The notes: generated by a model from the letters alone, not told the origin. Shown: positions 7,647 to 15,740, counted from the first letter of the stretch. The stretch: 40,216 bases of DNA from Streptomyces atratus (GCF_014648655.1 NZ_BMRN01000049.1:1-40216), one strand, 5' to 3'. Numbers and translations: made by a program.

Positions 7647-8749
7647 CGGGCGCCGGGAAACGCGTGCGCCGGTGGCGTGTACGCGCCCCGCTCCACCAGC
7701 CGCCGGATGTTTGCGCGGTAGATCTCGTCCGCCTCGGCGTGCCGGACCGGTTCGTCCGTCAGCCACAGGTTGGCCGGATGAATCGGTTCGTCGTACATCC
7801 GCCGGAAGACCTCGGTGCGCAGGTCCTTGAGCCAGTTGCTGTTGAGATTCATCGTCCGGAACTGCCGCAGCGCCTCGATGTCGACGATCCCGGACACGAA
7901 GGAGTTGTACCCGGAGACGGTGTGCCCGAGCACCGCCCCGTGGAAGTCGACGACGTGCGCGTTGCCGCCCGCGATGTCGTACGGGTGGTGGGAGTCGGGC
8001 GTCGGATAGACCGGTCCGGCGTTCGGACAGACTATGTACAGACTGTTGAAGTGGGCGTGCGCCCGGTTTTGCATTAGCCAGGTGCCTCCGGGGTCGGGAC
8101 CGGCCTGGGTCATCGGCACCGCCTCGCTGGGGCGGTACACCACCTCGGCGCCCTGGAGGGCCAGCGCCCGCACCGCCTCCGGGTATTCGCCGTCACTGCA
8201 GCAGATCGTGCCGAGGTTGCCGATGTCGTCAGTGCGCAGCACCGGGTAGAACGCGTCGATGCCGTCGCCGAAGAGTTCCACCCACCGGTCGTACACGTCG
8301 TGCGGCGTGCAGGAGCGTTCGCGGCACCATACGTGGTTCTTCGCCGCGCGGTGCACGATCTCGCCCGCCGGGGAGATGACGAACAGCGTGTTGAAGAACC
8401 GGTCGGGCAGGATCTCCGGCCAGCGCGCCTTGCACTGCGCGACGATGTAGGTGTCGTAGTGCCGGGCCAGCGCGGCCAGTCGCTCGGTCTCCGGACCGGG
8501 GATGTCGATGAACAGGTCGCGGGCCGCGGTGACGTGCGGGATGTCGAGGATCTCGTCCGCGAATCCGGTCAACGCGCCCTCGGCCAGTGCGATCAACTTG
8601 ACCGGCATGTTGATGCCGACGACGGACACCGCGGCGTGCACGGCCTCCTCGACGATGTCGAGGTTGTGCGCGATCTGGGCGCGCGAGGTGATGCTGCGGA
8701 CCACCGTCGACAGGCCGACGGTCAGGTACGGTGCGATCGGCTTGCTCAT
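7610..8749 (-). CDS. Carbon-nitrogen hydrolase (aliphatic amidase/nitrilase superfamily)
   Basis: A 379-aa nitrilase-superfamily enzyme that hydrolyses a non-peptide C-N bond. The Glu-Lys-Cys triad is visible: Glu58 in ALAEGAL, Lys137 in AAKNHVW and Cys184 in TICCSDGEYPE. The CSDGEYPE context resembles the CDDGNYPE of aliphatic amidases and formamidases more than the nitrilase signature, so an amide or N-carbamoyl substrate is likely. The ATG at 8749 overlaps the stop of the upstream M20 gene (ATGA), so the two are translationally coupled. With an amidohydrolase stub further upstream, the cluster looks like a stepwise degradation pathway for a cyclic or acylated amide, comparable to reductive pyrimidine catabolism; this is inference. 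Confidence 0.85.
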   Translation of the reverse strand: MSKPIAPYLTVGLSTVVRSITSRAQIAHNLDIVEEAVHAAVSVVGINMPVKLIALAEGALTGFADEILDIPHVTAARDLFIDIPGPETERLAALARHYDTYIVAQCKARWPEILPDRFFNTLFVISPAGEIVHRAAKNHVWCRERSCTPHDVYDRWVELFGDGIDAFYPVLRTDDIGNLGTICCSDGEYPEAVRALALQGAEVVYRPSEAVPMTQAGPDPGGTWLMQNRAHAHFNSLYIVCPNAGPVYPTPDSHHPYDIAGGNAHVVDFHGAVLGHTVSGYNSFVSGIVDIEALRQFRTMNLNSNWLKDLRTEVFRRMYDEPIHPANLWLTDEPVRHAEADEIYRANIRRLVERGAYTPPAHAFPGARYIAPPDPGPTR

Positions 8750-10107
8750 GATCCGCACCAGTCCATCGCGGCCAGCGCGTACGCGCGCGCGGCGCAGACG
8801 ATCTCGTCCACCGCGCAGCGCTCGTCGTACGCGTGCGCCATCGCGAGTTCGCCCGGCCCGAGGCCGACCGCGGGGACCCCGGCGGCGCACAGCCACGTGG
8901 AGTCGGCTGCGGAGGGAAACGCCGCCACCGGCGGGCGGCCCGCCAAGGGCGTGTCGACGGTGGCGAGTTCACGGGCGTCGGCGACCGCGGCACAGAGCGG
9001 ATGGGTCGCGTCGACCCGCGAACCCGGATATCGCAACGACCATTCCACCACCGGCGGATGCGCGCGCAGCCAGGGGTCGGTGGCGGCGACGTGCGCGATG
9101 TGGCCCTCAATCTCCTTGCGCACGACTGTCTGCTCCTCCCCCGGCGGGTGGAACACCGCGTACACCATGCTCATCGAGTCGGGGATGAACGCCCCACTGC
9201 GCGAGTGGCGCGCACCGCCGTCCACGACGCCGGGCGCGAGGGTGAATTGTCCCGGTTCGAAGAGCGGATCGAACTTGGTCACCGCCCAGTCGCTCTCCAG
9301 CCGGCGCAGCGCCTGGTAGATCACGAAGCCGCGGTCGATCGCGCTGGCCGCGACCGCCCCGGTCGTGCCGGGTCCGTACAACATCCGCCCGCGCATCGAT
9401 GAGTGGGAGCTCTTGCCGGTCACCTCGATTCGCATCACGAGCACGCCGGGGGTCGCGGCCATGACGGACAGAGGCGAGGCTCCGCCGGTCGGTTCGGAGA
9501 CGATGGCCCCGTCTGCGGTGTAGCCGCGGTCGAGCACCGCGGAAGTGCCGAGGTGGTTCTCCAGGTTCTCCTCGCCGACGACCGCCTGGAGGATCAGGTC
9601 ACCGCGCAGGCGCACCCCGGCCTCATGCAGTGCGCGGGCCGCGAACGCCTGCGCGACCAGGCCGCTCTTCATGTCGACGGTGCCGCGACCGCGGATCCAG
9701 CCGTCCTCGACGACGCCGTCGAACGGGTCGCCCGAGCGCCAGCCGGACGCGTCTCCGGGCGGGACCACATCGACGTGTCCGTTGAAGATCAGCGAACGCC
9801 CGCCCCCGGTGCCGTGGATCACCCCCACCGCGTTGTCGCGGCCGGGTTCAACGGCGAAGACGTCGGTCTCGGCGCCTGCTTCGGCGTAGACCCCGGCCAG
9901 CAGGCGCGAGACCTCCCCCTCGGCGCCGACCAGGTCGGCGTAGACCTCACCGGGGTAGGTCGGGGTGATGCTGGGGATCCGGACCGCGGCGGTGAGAGTG
10001 TCCAGCATCTCGCCGCGCAGCAGGTCGAGCCGGGTGAGCACCCGTTGGCGCGTGCTCGTCGGCGAGGCCCCGGGCACGCCCCTGTCGTGGTTCAGGCTCT
10101 CGTCCAT
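8746..10107 (-). CDS. M20-family metallohydrolase (ArgE/DapE/Acy1-like)
   Basis: A 453-aa M20 dinuclear-zinc amidohydrolase that removes an acyl or carbamoyl group from an amine. Metal ligands are visible: NGHVDVVPPGD (first His and Asp), GRGTVDMKSG (bridging Asp), GEENL (catalytic Glu and next ligand) and SEPTGG; the final His lies in the MAHAYDE segment near the C-terminus. A dimerisation (lid) domain follows at about residues 205-345, introduced by VTGKSSHSS. The ATG at 10107 has GGAG 7 nt upstream; a GTG at 10113 also overlaps the amidohydrolase stop as GTGA but has no usable ribosome site. Its last codon overlaps the amidase start. The true substrate (N-acyl or N-carbamoyl amino acid) cannot be read from sequence. 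Confidence 0.87.
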   Translation of the reverse strand: MDESLNHDRGVPGASPTSTRQRVLTRLDLLRGEMLDTLTAAVRIPSITPTYPGEVYADLVGAEGEVSRLLAGVYAEAGAETDVFAVEPGRDNAVGVIHGTGGGRSLIFNGHVDVVPPGDASGWRSGDPFDGVVEDGWIRGRGTVDMKSGLVAQAFAARALHEAGVRLRGDLILQAVVGEENLENHLGTSAVLDRGYTADGAIVSEPTGGASPLSVMAATPGVLVMRIEVTGKSSHSSMRGRMLYGPGTTGAVAASAIDRGFVIYQALRRLESDWAVTKFDPLFEPGQFTLAPGVVDGGARHSRSGAFIPDSMSMVYAVFHPPGEEQTVVRKEIEGHIAHVAATDPWLRAHPPVVEWSLRYPGSRVDATHPLCAAVADARELATVDTPLAGRPPVAAFPSAADSTWLCAAGVPAVGLGPGELAMAHAYDERCAVDEIVCAARAYALAAMDWCGS

Positions 10108-10109
10108 GG

Positions 10110-10200
10110 TCACGCTCCCGTCGATGCCGGCTCGTCGCCGACGGTCCGCAGGTCACCGGTGTCGTGCACGGTTCGCCCACCGAGCAGCGTGCGTAGTGCG
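10110..10200 (-). pseudogene. Amidohydrolase C-terminal stub
   Basis: On the minus strand the frame ending at the TGA 10110-10112 reads RAALRTLLGGRTVHDTGD and then LRTVGDEPASTGA. The VRTLLGGRTVHDTGD pattern is the typical last strand pair of the metal-dependent amidohydrolase superfamily (dihydropyrimidinase, cytosine-deaminase and allantoinase relatives). Only about 29 codons remain; the rest is replaced at about 10198 by ribokinase sequence on the other strand. It was evidently the first gene of the M20-amidase operon. Confidence 0.55.
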
Positions 10201-10843
10201 GCTCGCCGACCGCCAGACCGGAGAGGCCATCGTGGTGGTCGACTCCGATGGTGAGAAGAGCATTGTCGTTGTCGGCGGAGCCAATGCCCTGCTGTCGGCG
10301 CAGGACGTCGCCGATGCCATGACCGTACTGCGGCCCCAAGCCGGGGACGTGGTGCTCACCAGCGGCGAAGTACCTCAGCCATGTCTGCTCGCCGCCGCCG
10401 AGGTCCTGCCTGCGGAGGTCTGGTGGATACACGACGCCGCTCCCACCACAGCACTTCCCGCCCGGCCGCGAGGCTTGGGGCCGCTGCTCGTGGTCAACGC
10501 CATCGAGGCTCAGCGGCTCACCGGGGCCGACGAGGTCACCTGGGCTGCCCGGTCACTGGCTGCCCAGGGGCGGGGAGCAGTGGTCACCCTGGGAGGCGAT
10601 GGCGCGCTTGTAGCCGAGGACGGCCGCGTGGAGCACCTGACTGCCCCGTCCGTGACCGTCGTGGACACCACAGGCGCCGGCGATGTTTTCTGCGGTGTTC
10701 TCGCCGCGGAACTCAGCTATGGCACTCCCCTTTCCGCTGCGGCGGCCACGGCAACGGCTGCGGGCGCCTTCGCGGTGACCGCGCTTGGCGCCCGCGGCGC
10801 CCTGCCCCGCCGGCGGGACCTCGACCGCCTGCTCAACCGCTGA
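10196..10843 (+). pseudogene. Ribokinase/PfkB-family sugar kinase, 5'-truncated
   Basis: From about 10196 the frame reads RLADRQTGEAIVVVDSDGEK, then SIVVVGGANA, GDVVLTSGEVP, LLVVNAIEAQRLTGAD, VVTLGGDGAL and VVDTTGAGDVFCGVLAAEL, the order of motifs in ribokinases. DTTGAGD is the PfkB signature with the catalytic base Asp, and it is intact. The first hundred or so residues, with the sugar-binding GG and lid strands, are missing, and the join lies inside the amidohydrolase stub. The GTG at 10196 could start a 215-residue product, which would not be an active kinase. With the next two genes it formed a nucleoside catabolism operon: ribose released by the nucleoside hydrolase would be phosphorylated here. 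Confidence 0.8.
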
Positions 10844-10887
10844 CTTTATTCCAGGTCAGACCGCGCTTTTGCGAAAGGAACAAGGCG

Positions 10888-11865
10888 ATGCCCGCTCTTC
10901 CCCTGATCATCGACACGGACACCGGATCCGACGACGCGGTCGCGCTGCTGCTGGCAGCCGCCAGTGGCCTGGGCGATATCCGCGCCGTGACAACGGTGGC
11001 CGGAAACGTGCCCGTCGCCATCGGCACCCGCAATGCGCTGATCTCCCTGGAGATCGCCGGCCGGTCCGACATCCCCGTCCACCCGGGCTGCGAACGCCCG
11101 ATGATCCGAACGCTGTCCAGTGCACAGCATGTCCACGGTGAGGACGGCATGGGGGACACCGGACTGCCCGACCCGGCCAAGGCCCCTGAACCCGGCCACG
11201 CGATTGATGCCCTGCTCTCCTACCCCCGAGACCACCCTGGTGAGCTGACACTGGTCACCCTCGCTCCCCTCACCAACATCGCCGCTGCCTTGTTGCGTGA
11301 CCCTGCGCTGTTCACCCGCTACCGGCACGTCTACTGCATGGCCGGAGCTGCCGACACCCGAGGCAACATCTCGCCCACGGCCGAGTTCAACGTCTGGGCC
11401 GACCCTGAGGCAGCCCGGATCGTCGCCCAAGCCGCCACTCCCGACAAGGTGACCTGGATCGGCTGGGACGTCTCCCGTAAGGACGCCGTCATGACCCCCG
11501 CCGACCAGCAGCGCCTGCAGCAGATCGGCACCCCCATGGCCCGCTTCGCCCACCGCATCAACCGCACCGTCGCCGACTGGGTCCGTGACGTCACCGGCCT
11601 GGCCGGCTACGACCTGCCCGACCCCATCGCCATGGCCGTCGCCCTGAACCCCGGACTGATAACGGAGCAGGAAGAAGCCCATGTCGACATCGCTGTGGGC
11701 GACGAAGCACGCGGCCAGATGCTCATCGACCGACGTGTGGCCGCACCCGCTCCCAACATGACCCTGGTACGCCGTGTCGACGAGGCCGGCTTCAAGAAGC
11801 TCCTCTTCGACACCGTCGCAGCACCGGTCCCGGCGTCCGCGCCCACCATCCCCGCGACCCCGTGA
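10888..11865 (+). CDS. Inosine-uridine preferring nucleoside hydrolase
   Basis: A 325-aa nucleoside N-ribohydrolase, which cleaves nucleosides to free base and ribose. The N-terminal DTDTGSDDA (residues 9-17) is the calcium-binding DxDxxxDD motif that defines the family. VTTVAGNV, the EFNVWADPEAA segment and the TLAPLTNIA strand also fit, and the C-terminal DLPDPIAMA provides the last Ca2+-ligand Asp. The ATG at 10888 has GAAAGGA about 9 nt upstream. It lies 44 bp after the ribokinase remnant and its stop overlaps a GTG of the following adenosine deaminase frame, so the genes form an operon for purine or pyrimidine nucleoside salvage. Full length for the family. Confidence 0.92.
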   Translation: MPALPLIIDTDTGSDDAVALLLAAASGLGDIRAVTTVAGNVPVAIGTRNALISLEIAGRSDIPVHPGCERPMIRTLSSAQHVHGEDGMGDTGLPDPAKAPEPGHAIDALLSYPRDHPGELTLVTLAPLTNIAAALLRDPALFTRYRHVYCMAGAADTRGNISPTAEFNVWADPEAARIVAQAATPDKVTWIGWDVSRKDAVMTPADQQRLQQIGTPMARFAHRINRTVADWVRDVTGLAGYDLPDPIAMAVALNPGLITEQEEAHVDIAVGDEARGQMLIDRRVAAPAPNMTLVRRVDEAGFKKLLFDTVAAPVPASAPTIPATP

Positions 11866-11879
11866 GCTGGAAGCAAACG

Positions 11880-12854
11880 ATGAACATCCTCTCAAGCACA
11901 CCCACACCGCGCTACGAACTCCACTGCCATCTGGACGGATCCGTGCGTCCCGGCACGGTCGCAGACCTGGCTCGCGAGCAGGGCATCGTGCTGAATAGAC
12001 CCGTCGAGGAACTGGTCGTCGCCCCGGCCAACTGCGACAGCCTCACCACTTTCCTCACCTACATCGACACCCCTCTGCAGGTGCTGCAGACCCCCGACGC
12101 GCTCACCCGAGCCGCACGCGAACTCGTCGAGGACTGGGACGCCGACGGCGTGGTCCACGGCGAAGTCCGCTTCGCACCCCAGTTGCACGGCCGCGAGGGG
12201 ATGACCCTCGACGAGGCCGTGCAGGCAGTGGCCGAGGGCCTGGCCGCAGGACGTGAGACGACAAGTGTGCGTACAGGGCTGCTGCTGTGCTGCCTGCGCC
12301 ACCAGAACCCCGACGAGAGCCTCGCCGTCGCCGAGACCGCGCTGCGTCAACGCGAGCATGTCGCCGGGCTCGACCTAGCCGGCGACGAGAAACGTTTCAC
12401 CGCCCGCTCCCACCGCGCCGCCTTCGACCTCGCCCACGCAGGCGGCCTCCCCTGCACCGCGCATGCGGGGGAGGCCGCCGGGCCCGAGAGCATGTGGGAG
12501 GCGATCGACATCCTCGGCGTCCGACGCATCGGTCACGGCGTCCGCTGCACCACCGACCCCGCGCTCCTCGACCGGCTGCGGGCCGACCGCATCGCCCTGG
12601 AGATGTGCCCCACCAGCAACGTGCAGACAGGCGCCGTACCCACCCTCGCCGAACACCCGGCCGCCCGCCTGCTGGCCGACGGCCTCCCGGTCACCATCAG
12701 CACCGACACCCGCACCACCTCCGCCACCAACCTGAACCGCGAGTTCGACGCACTGCGGCACAGCGCTGGCTGGCACGCGGACCAAGAGGCACTGGCACAG
12801 AAAAACGCAGCCCGTGCTGTCTTCGCCGCGCCTTCCGAACCCAGCACGGCGTAA
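11880..12854 (+). CDS. Adenosine deaminase family protein
   Basis: A 324-aa member of the adenosine/AMP deaminase family, converting adenosine to inosine. The N-terminal ELHCHLDGS carries the HxH zinc ligands (His15, His17). TAHAGEAAG supplies the third His and the catalytic Glu, IGHGVR the catalytic His, and ISTDTRTTS the terminal Asp motif, which in classic enzymes reads NTDDP; the second Asp is replaced by Thr here, a variation that could shift substrate range. The start could be the GTG at 11862 (overlapping the nucleoside hydrolase stop) or the ATG at 11880; I prefer 11880, which has GGAAG about 6 nt upstream. Deamination to inosine followed by the hydrolase would yield hypoxanthine and ribose. 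Confidence 0.87.
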   Translation: MNILSSTPTPRYELHCHLDGSVRPGTVADLAREQGIVLNRPVEELVVAPANCDSLTTFLTYIDTPLQVLQTPDALTRAARELVEDWDADGVVHGEVRFAPQLHGREGMTLDEAVQAVAEGLAAGRETTSVRTGLLLCCLRHQNPDESLAVAETALRQREHVAGLDLAGDEKRFTARSHRAAFDLAHAGGLPCTAHAGEAAGPESMWEAIDILGVRRIGHGVRCTTDPALLDRLRADRIALEMCPTSNVQTGAVPTLAEHPAARLLADGLPVTISTDTRTTSATNLNREFDALRHSAGWHADQEALAQKNAARAVFAAPSEPSTA

Positions 12855-12878
12855 CAACACCTCGGGACACGCGAAGAC

Positions 12879-12912
12879 GCCCGTGCCGCCGGGGCATCCC
12901 GGCGGCACGGGC
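12879..12912. terminator. Strong hairpin terminator between convergent genes
   Basis: Perfect 15-bp stem (GCCCGTGCCGCCGGG and its complement) with a 4-nt GCAT loop, 25 bp after the adenosine deaminase stop. It can serve the salvage operon and, read from the other strand, the convergent DJ-1/PfpI gene. Confidence 0.8.
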
Positions 12913-13064
12913 CCCGCAGGCCCGGTCGCCGGGCCGCGACACAATTCCGGGTGCCGTGTCCGCCTCCTCCGGCCCGGCCGGGTCTGGGCTCCGACCTGGC
13001 CATCGGGCCTCTCATGACCACTGCGCCGTATGCCTTCCCCCTCCCGCCCAGCAGCCCACGGCGC

Positions 13065-13784
13065 TCAGTTACTCAGGTGCGCCAGCAGGGCAGGGTGGTC
13101 GGCGAGAGCGTTCTGGAGCAGCTGTCGGGCGAAGGGCGCGTACTGGCCGCTGTCGGCAGCTGTCCAGTCGATCGGGCCGAAGGGCGGCTCGGGGTCGTAC
13201 TCGATGAACAGCTGGACCATGCGCGCGACCTCGTTGCCGGCGAGGCGGCCGACAAGGTGCAGTGCCATGTCGATGCCGGCCGAGACGCCGGCGGCGGTGA
13301 TGAAGTGCCCGTCCTCGACCCAGCGCCGGGTGACCGGCGTTGCCCCGAAGCGGGCGAGCAAGTCGCGGTACATCCAGTGCGTGGTGGCCTGGCGGCCCTC
13401 CAGGAGCCCTGCCGCCGCGAGCAGTAGCGAGCCGGTGCACACCGAGCCGACGATCTGTGACCGCGCCGCGGTCTCGCGTAGGTTCCCCAGCAGATTCTCG
13501 TCGGCCATCGCGGCAAGGGTGGGGACGAGGCCGCCGGGCACGATCATTGTGTGCGGATCCGCTATTTCCTCGAAGGTGTGACTGGGTACCAGGGACAGCG
13601 GGGTATCGCTTCCTATCGGATCGATCCGCTCGCCGATCACGACGGTGCGGTAGCCGGGAACCAGATCAGCCAGCGCTGCGAAGACCTGCAGCGGGCCGAC
13701 GATGTCCAGCGGCGTGAGGCCCGGGTACAGCACGAAGACAATGGTTTTCACCGGGGCCGACGGCGCGGGCGAGGTTTCGGTCAT
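13065..13784 (-). CDS. DJ-1/PfpI-family protein (isonitrile-hydratase-like)
   Basis: A 239-aa protein with a single DJ-1/PfpI domain. TIVFVLYPGLTPLDIVGPLQVF is the family's first strand and its D-x-x-G-P motif with the acid that activates the cysteine. SVCTGSLLLAAAGLLEGRQA holds the nucleophile-elbow Cys, and TTHWMY follows, as in isonitrile hydratases and in GlxA-type regulators. No HTH domain is present, so it is an enzyme-like member. The ATG at 13784 has AGGAG about 7 nt upstream; the longer frame to 13850 is unconserved. It is divergent from a GlxA regulator of the same superfamily across 146 bp and convergent with adenosine deaminase. The exact reaction (isonitrile hydration, glyoxalase or other) is not determinable. 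Confidence 0.82.
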   Translation of the reverse strand: MTETSPAPSAPVKTIVFVLYPGLTPLDIVGPLQVFAALADLVPGYRTVVIGERIDPIGSDTPLSLVPSHTFEEIADPHTMIVPGGLVPTLAAMADENLLGNLRETAARSQIVGSVCTGSLLLAAAGLLEGRQATTHWMYRDLLARFGATPVTRRWVEDGHFITAAGVSAGIDMALHLVGRLAGNEVARMVQLFIEYDPEPPFGPIDWTAADSGQYAPFARQLLQNALADHPALLAHLSN

Positions 13785-13917
13785 GACAGGACTCCTGAAT
13801 GTCGGTGGGTGGCCGGTGGCCGGCCTGACCACCCTCACCCACCACCGCAACCAGAGACAGGAGCCTCTGGACTCTATGTCCGGAATCCTGGGATACCTGT
13901 CCTGCAGACGGATTCGG

Positions 13918-13930
13918 TAGGGTCGTAGGC
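13918..13930 (+). promoter_or_regulatory. Probable leaderless promoter of the GlxA-type regulator
   Basis: TAGGGT (13918-13923) matches the Streptomyces -10 consensus TAGRRT and lies 7 nt before the ATG at 13931. No Shine-Dalgarno sequence is present, so the message probably starts at or next to the ATG. No good -35 box is visible, which fits an activator-dependent promoter. Confidence 0.45.
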
Positions 13931-14902
13931 ATGACGACAGCTGTCCGCCACCGCGTGGTGGTCGTGGCCTACGACGACGTGGAACTCGTTGAGGTCGCCT
14001 GCGTGACCAGTGCCTTCGACGGGGCGAACCGCCTCGGTGCGAGTCCGCCCTACGATGTCCGCCTGGTCACCCCGGAGGGCCGCCCGGTGCGCTGCTCCTC
14101 AGGACTGGTCCTGGGCGCGCAGGCGGCGCTGGAGCGTACCCACGGACCGATCGACACGCTGCTGGTCGTCGGCGGGCCGGGCCACGCCGCGGCGGCGCAG
14201 AACACCTGGCTGGTCGAGCACGTGCGCCGCCTGGCCGGAATCGGCCGTCGGGTCGCATCGGTGTGCACGGGCGCCAGTGTTTTGGCGGCGACCGGGCTGC
14301 TCGACGGCCGGCGCGCCACGACCCACTGGGCGTACGCGCACGACCTCGCGCAGCGTCACCCGGCCGTCCAAGTCGACCCCGCGCCGCTGTACCTCCGCGA
14401 CGAGCACGTCTGCACATCGGCCGGGGTCACCGGGGCGCTCGACCTCACCCTCGCGTTCGTCGAGGAGGACCACAACCCGGCCCTCGCCCGGACGCTGGCC
14501 CGGATGATGGTGACCTACCTCCAACGGCCCGGCAACCAGGCCCAGATCAGCATGTTCGTCGACGCACCGGCTCCGGAACACCGGACCGTGCGACGGACCG
14601 TAGAGCACATCACCGGGCACCTCGACGGCGACCTCAGCGCCACCGCGCTCGCCTCGTACGCGGGAGTCAGCGGGCGTCATCTGGCCCGGCTGTTCCTCGA
14701 CCACCTCGGACAGACACCGGCCCAGTTCGTACGGACCGCCCGAGCCGAGTCGGCCTCACAACTCCTCGTCTCCACAGCGCTGCCGCTGGCATCGATCGCG
14801 AGGCGCTGCGGGTTCAGCTCCGCCGAGACGATGCGGCAGGTCTTCCTGGACCGCTACGGGACCACACCCAGCCAGCACCGCGCGGTCCACAGCTTCGCGT
14901 GA
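13931..14902 (+). CDS. GlxA-family transcriptional regulator (DJ-1 domain plus AraC HTH)
   Basis: A 323-aa two-domain regulator. Residues about 8-175 form a DJ-1/PfpI-like sensor domain with VVVVAYDDVELVEVACVTSAF at the start and the Cys elbow SVCTGASVLAATGLLDGRRA. Residues about 220-315 form an AraC/XylS DNA-binding domain: LSATALASYAGVSGRHLARLF is the first HTH and ASIARRCGFSSAETMRQVF the second, ending in the standard YGTTPSQHR. In this family the DJ-1 domain senses small molecules and need not be catalytic. It is divergent from a stand-alone DJ-1 enzyme, which it may well control. A 46-residue region at the end of the sensor domain (TYLQRPGNQAQISMF) is typical of the family. Confidence 0.9.
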   Translation: MTTAVRHRVVVVAYDDVELVEVACVTSAFDGANRLGASPPYDVRLVTPEGRPVRCSSGLVLGAQAALERTHGPIDTLLVVGGPGHAAAAQNTWLVEHVRRLAGIGRRVASVCTGASVLAATGLLDGRRATTHWAYAHDLAQRHPAVQVDPAPLYLRDEHVCTSAGVTGALDLTLAFVEEDHNPALARTLARMMVTYLQRPGNQAQISMFVDAPAPEHRTVRRTVEHITGHLDGDLSATALASYAGVSGRHLARLFLDHLGQTPAQFVRTARAESASQLLVSTALPLASIARRCGFSSAETMRQVFLDRYGTTPSQHRAVHSFA

Positions 14903-15429
14903 GCCGCACCTGCAACGCGAGCGGCCGGCCCCGAACGTGATCGCTACGCGAACCAGCAGTGGACGCCTGGCCCCTGGCCGTTTGCCCCTGGCCGTCGGCA
15001 CTTCTGACGAAGGCAGCCGATTCACTCACGATCTCGTCGGCGGTCTCGGCCTCGGCCACCTCGCCATCCCCCGAATGCTGTTCGACCCACGATGCGGCAA
15101 CGTCACGCAACCGGAACCGCCCGGCTCCACCGCGATGCGCGATACCGGAGCCGAAACCCTGGCAAACCATCACGCTTCGGCCGCGCCCGACCGATCGCAC
15201 GCATGCGCTACAGTTGATCTTGCCGGTTCACCGAAACTCGCGGTGACCGACGATGCGTTGGTGGTCCAAGGAAAGACGCCCCACTTCCCGTGGGGAAATG
15301 CAGGTGCAAGGCCTGCCCAGCGCTCGCTCACGTAGCCCTTCCCTCCACCGGGAAGGGCTACGTCACGTTCCCCTGATGCGACGCCTGGAGAGGGCCACCT
15401 GAGCCCTGCCGGCGCCTTCGCCGCCAGGA
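14903..15429. other. Gap with hairpins, no supported gene
   Basis: No frame here has recognisable homology. A minus-strand frame (about 14950-15150) reading RFRLRDVAASWVEQHSGDGE with acidic residues has fair third-position GC and might be a small unrecognised protein, but it has no convincing start. From about 15240 two hairpins follow: CCCCAC-ttccc-GTGGGG (15279-15295) and a 14-bp stem at 15330-15363. Confidence 0.4.
15330..15363. terminator. 14-bp-stem hairpin, probable terminator
   Basis: Arms ACGTAGCCCTTCCC (15330-15343) and its perfect complement (15350-15363) enclose a 6-nt loop. A smaller hairpin lies 35 bp upstream. No intact gene ends nearby, so it is either a leftover terminator or part of a structured RNA. 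Confidence 0.6.
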
Positions 15430-15683
15430 CCCGCTCGCGACGGGGAATCTCAGCCCCGTGGTCGAACCATCGCCGACTTCGGCGTCCTGACGCTGCCCGC
15501 GTTCCGTGGGAACGGCCACGGTCGCCATGTCGTACGTGCCCTTGCCCGGCATGCGCTCTCCCGCGGCCACGAACCGCAGTACCGGTGTCAACTCGACAAC
15601 CACGCTTCCGTCGCGCCGGCCGCGTAAGCCGGCCTGACCGCCTTCGGCACCCGGGGCGCCGTCTCCCCCGACTTCCCCGCATG
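15430..15683 (+). pseudogene. GNAT acetyltransferase remnant
   Basis: The plus frame reads TIADFGVLTLPAFRGNGHGRHVV in two blocks, then RALARHALSRGHEPQYRCQL and DNHASVAPAA before a TAA; the same frame continues AGLTAFGT after that stop. FGVLTLPAFRGNGHG is the acetyl-CoA-binding loop, and the DNxxSVxxxxxAGLxxFGT pattern is the usual GNAT C-terminus, so the gene is interrupted by an in-frame stop. The part before beta-4 is not recognisable and no start is seen. Confidence 0.6.
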
Positions 15684-15700
15684 AGAGCGTCCGGCACAAC

Positions 15701-15740
15701 ACTGCTCGCGAGCGGCGCGCCCGCACAGTTCGCGAGCAGT
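15701..15740. repeat. 13-bp imperfect inverted repeat
   Basis: ACTGCTCGCGAGC (15701-15713) pairs with GTTCGCGAGCAGT (15728-15740) with a single G-T pair and a 14-nt loop. It lies 120 bp upstream of the radical SAM operon's first gene, so it may be a terminator for lost sequence or an operator of that operon. Confidence 0.4.

Noticed and set aside
9403..10254. Plus-strand frames opposite the M20 gene
   Set aside because: Shadows of the metallohydrolase; no motifs, and the opposite strand has every M20 metal ligand.
14814..15200. A minus-strand frame with an acidic segment (SGDGEVAEAETADEI)
   Set aside because: Codon usage is fair, but there is no start with a ribosome site and no family match, and its end overlaps the GlxA gene; mentioned only in the gap description.
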